7,178 nucleotides of DNA from Planctomycetota bacterium. GTDB taxonomy: Bacteria; Planctomycetota; Planctomycetia; Planctomycetales; Planctomycetaceae. The notes under the pieces are model-generated. The model searched no databases. It was not told the DNA's origin and saw only the letters and a program-made list of their open reading frames with translations. A program made the translations under genes and the position numbers. This document shows, one piece after another, positions 5,849 to 7,178 of this stretch (the stretch's first letter is position 1; each line of letters begins with the position of its first letter). The stretch spans positions 1-7,178 of the forward strand of contig JAADHY010000093.1 of NCBI GenBank assembly GCA_013151585.1, written 5' to 3'.

Positions 5849-7178
5849 TCAGCGTCCGGCAAGCAATTCGTCTTCCACAGCGACCGAAAGGTCCGGAACG
5901 CGGAAATAAACGGCGCGGCCGCCAGGGTCGGGGAACTCGGTCAAGAGCAACTTCAGGTCGCCGGGCCGCTTAACCCGGTAGCCGGGCTTCCACGCTTGCA
6001 AACGGCAGGCCACGCCACCCGGACGGACTGAAGAGTCCGGCACGGGATCCCCCAAGGACTCGGGGTCCAGCATAATACGTCCCAGGTCTGCTCCGTCCCA
6101 GTCAGACAGCTCCTTGTGCTGCGACGGGTTCAGACAGAAGACCAGCGGGCCTCTCATCACGGCCACGCGTCCCGCTTGCCGCTTTCGGCCGCGGATCAGT
6201 CGCCACCGCATGGGCATGTCCAAATCGATCCGGTCGCCGGACTTCCATTCCCGCTGAATCGAAAGGAACTGACCGGGCCGCGCAGCCCGCTCAAGCTCAT
6301 GGCCGTTTACGCGCACTTGTGGCCCTTTGCACCACGCTGGAATTCTCAATAGCACCGGAAAGCGAGTTGGCCGGGACGGCTGCAGTACGATTTGGACGCG
6401 GCCACTGCTCGGATAATCGGTCTTTTGGCGAATGCGCAGCGACGTGCCATCCGGTAAGTCCAATTTTGCCTCCGACTCGGCGTACAAATTCACCGCGACG
6501 CCTGCTCCGGACCGGTAATAGACCATGGCCGGCAGCTCTGCCACGATTCGACGGTAGTTGCAAGGGCAACAGTACGTGTCCGTCGGATGATAAGCTCGCC
6601 GGCCTTCCAGCGGGCAGTAGTATCGAATCCGGCGTCCGTCCGGCGATTGGGCAGCGAACAGCGCGTTGTAGATAGTTCGCTCCATCAAATCGCCGAAAAA
6701 CGCTTCTCCTCGCAGACGTAGCAAACTGTCGTAGATGCGGATTTGATAAGCCGTCGCGCATGTTTCGCCCAGTTGCCCGCGTCCGTCTTGGTCGTCGGTC
6801 CAAATCTCCCACTGACCGCATCCGCCCGTAATGGCCAGACCGTCCCTCCGCGTCATGAAGTCGATGGCCCGGTCCGTCTGGGTCAACAGTTTCGGGTCGG
6901 GCTGGCTCCGATACAGTTCCAGTTGAGCCAGACACCGAGCTAGATAAGCGTAAATGTGTCCTTCAATGAGCGGCCGGCGGCCGATGACGATGCCCAGATT
7001 CCAATCGCCCAGCCCACGTTGCTTCAGGCAAAAGTCGATGTAACGGCGATCGCCGGTCTGGTGGGCCAAAGTGATTAGCGTGCGTTCCAGGCTAGTGACG
7101 GCGACGTGCGTAGCGACTCCGGTCTTATGGCCCCAATCTTCGGGAATCTCCGGCCAGCGCCGCACAATGTAGTCGGCC
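5849..7178 (-). CDS. GH127 (DUF1680) glycoside hydrolase, beta-L-arabinofuranosidase family, N-terminus outside the window
   Basis: The frame is open to the right edge and ends at TGA (5851-5849); 442 residues are visible, and roughly 150-200 N-terminal residues are missing compared with typical family members. The family uses an (alpha/alpha)6 barrel with a zinc-bound cysteine nucleophile. Counting from the GTG at 7165 as residue 1, the motif ITGGCGQWEIWTDDQDG places a likely acid/base glutamate at E120. GETCATAY supplies the zinc ligands E134 and C136. DTYCCPCNYRRIVAELP supplies the cysteine pair C199 and C200, which in Bifidobacterium HypBA1 are the nucleophile and zinc ligand. The C-terminal beta-rich part includes RGPLVFCLNP and LLLTEFPDPGGRAVYFRVPD. 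The reaction is removal of beta-L-arabinofuranose or a related sugar from polysaccharide or glycoprotein; exact substrate cannot be told. A signal peptide, if any, is off-window. Confidence 0.92.
   Translation of the reverse strand, partial: ADYIVRRWPEIPEDWGHKTGVATHVAVTSLERTLITLAHQTGDRRYIDFCLKQRGLGDWNLGIVIGRRPLIEGHIYAYLARCLAQLELYRSQPDPKLLTQTDRAIDFMTRRDGLAITGGCGQWEIWTDDQDGRGQLGETCATAYQIRIYDSLLRLRGEAFFGDLMERTIYNALFAAQSPDGRRIRYYCPLEGRRAYHPTDTYCCPCNYRRIVAELPAMVYYRSGAGVAVNLYAESEAKLDLPDGTSLRIRQKTDYPSSGRVQIVLQPSRPTRFPVLLRIPAWCKGPQVRVNGHELERAARPGQFLSIQREWKSGDRIDLDMPMRWRLIRGRKRQAGRVAVMRGPLVFCLNPSQHKELSDWDGADLGRIMLDPESLGDPVPDSSVRPGGVACRLQAWKPGYRVKRPGDLKLLLTEFPDPGGRAVYFRVPDLSVAVEDELLAGR

Overview
This is a GC-rich bacterial window (third codon positions mostly G or C) that most resembles a planctomycete, probably of the Pirellulales type. 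The assignment is inferred from protein style: a secreted prenyltransferase-like toroid protein with HEAT-type repeats, a small helical protein with a HAWMVRTF motif, and a GH127 enzyme of the form common in that phylum. No rRNA or tRNA marker is present, so it rests on recognition only.

Layout. Bases 1-222 (+) are the 3' end of a gene running in from the left; its tail recalls AsmA-like proteins and ends in a proline-rich stretch. It converges on a small hypothetical gene (794-336, -) with a good ribosome binding site. Bases 795-1631 hold no gene I can defend; they contain two hairpins near 1080-1130 and a possible decayed reading frame on the minus strand. Bases 1632-3755 (+) encode a complete M3-family zinc metallopeptidase of the oligopeptidase A (PrlC) type. 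A 220-base gap follows, with a stem-loop and then a strong sigma-70-like promoter (TTGACA, 17 bases, TAGGAT). It leads to 3976-5733 (+), a secreted protein with three QW-type motifs and a C-terminal HEAT-like region. Convergent to it, bases 5849-7178 (-) encode the C-terminal two thirds or so of a GH127 glycosidase (beta-L-arabinofuranosidase family) that runs off the right edge.

The genes do not look like one pathway. PrlC degrades short peptides in the cytosol, the toroid protein is exported and of unknown role, and the GH127 enzyme would belong to plant- or algal-type polysaccharide breakdown. Gene orientation and intergenic stems suggest each is its own transcription unit. I found no CRISPR array, insertion sequence, phage gene or defence system. 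The most open questions are the two unknown-function proteins and the 0.8-kb gene-free stretch.
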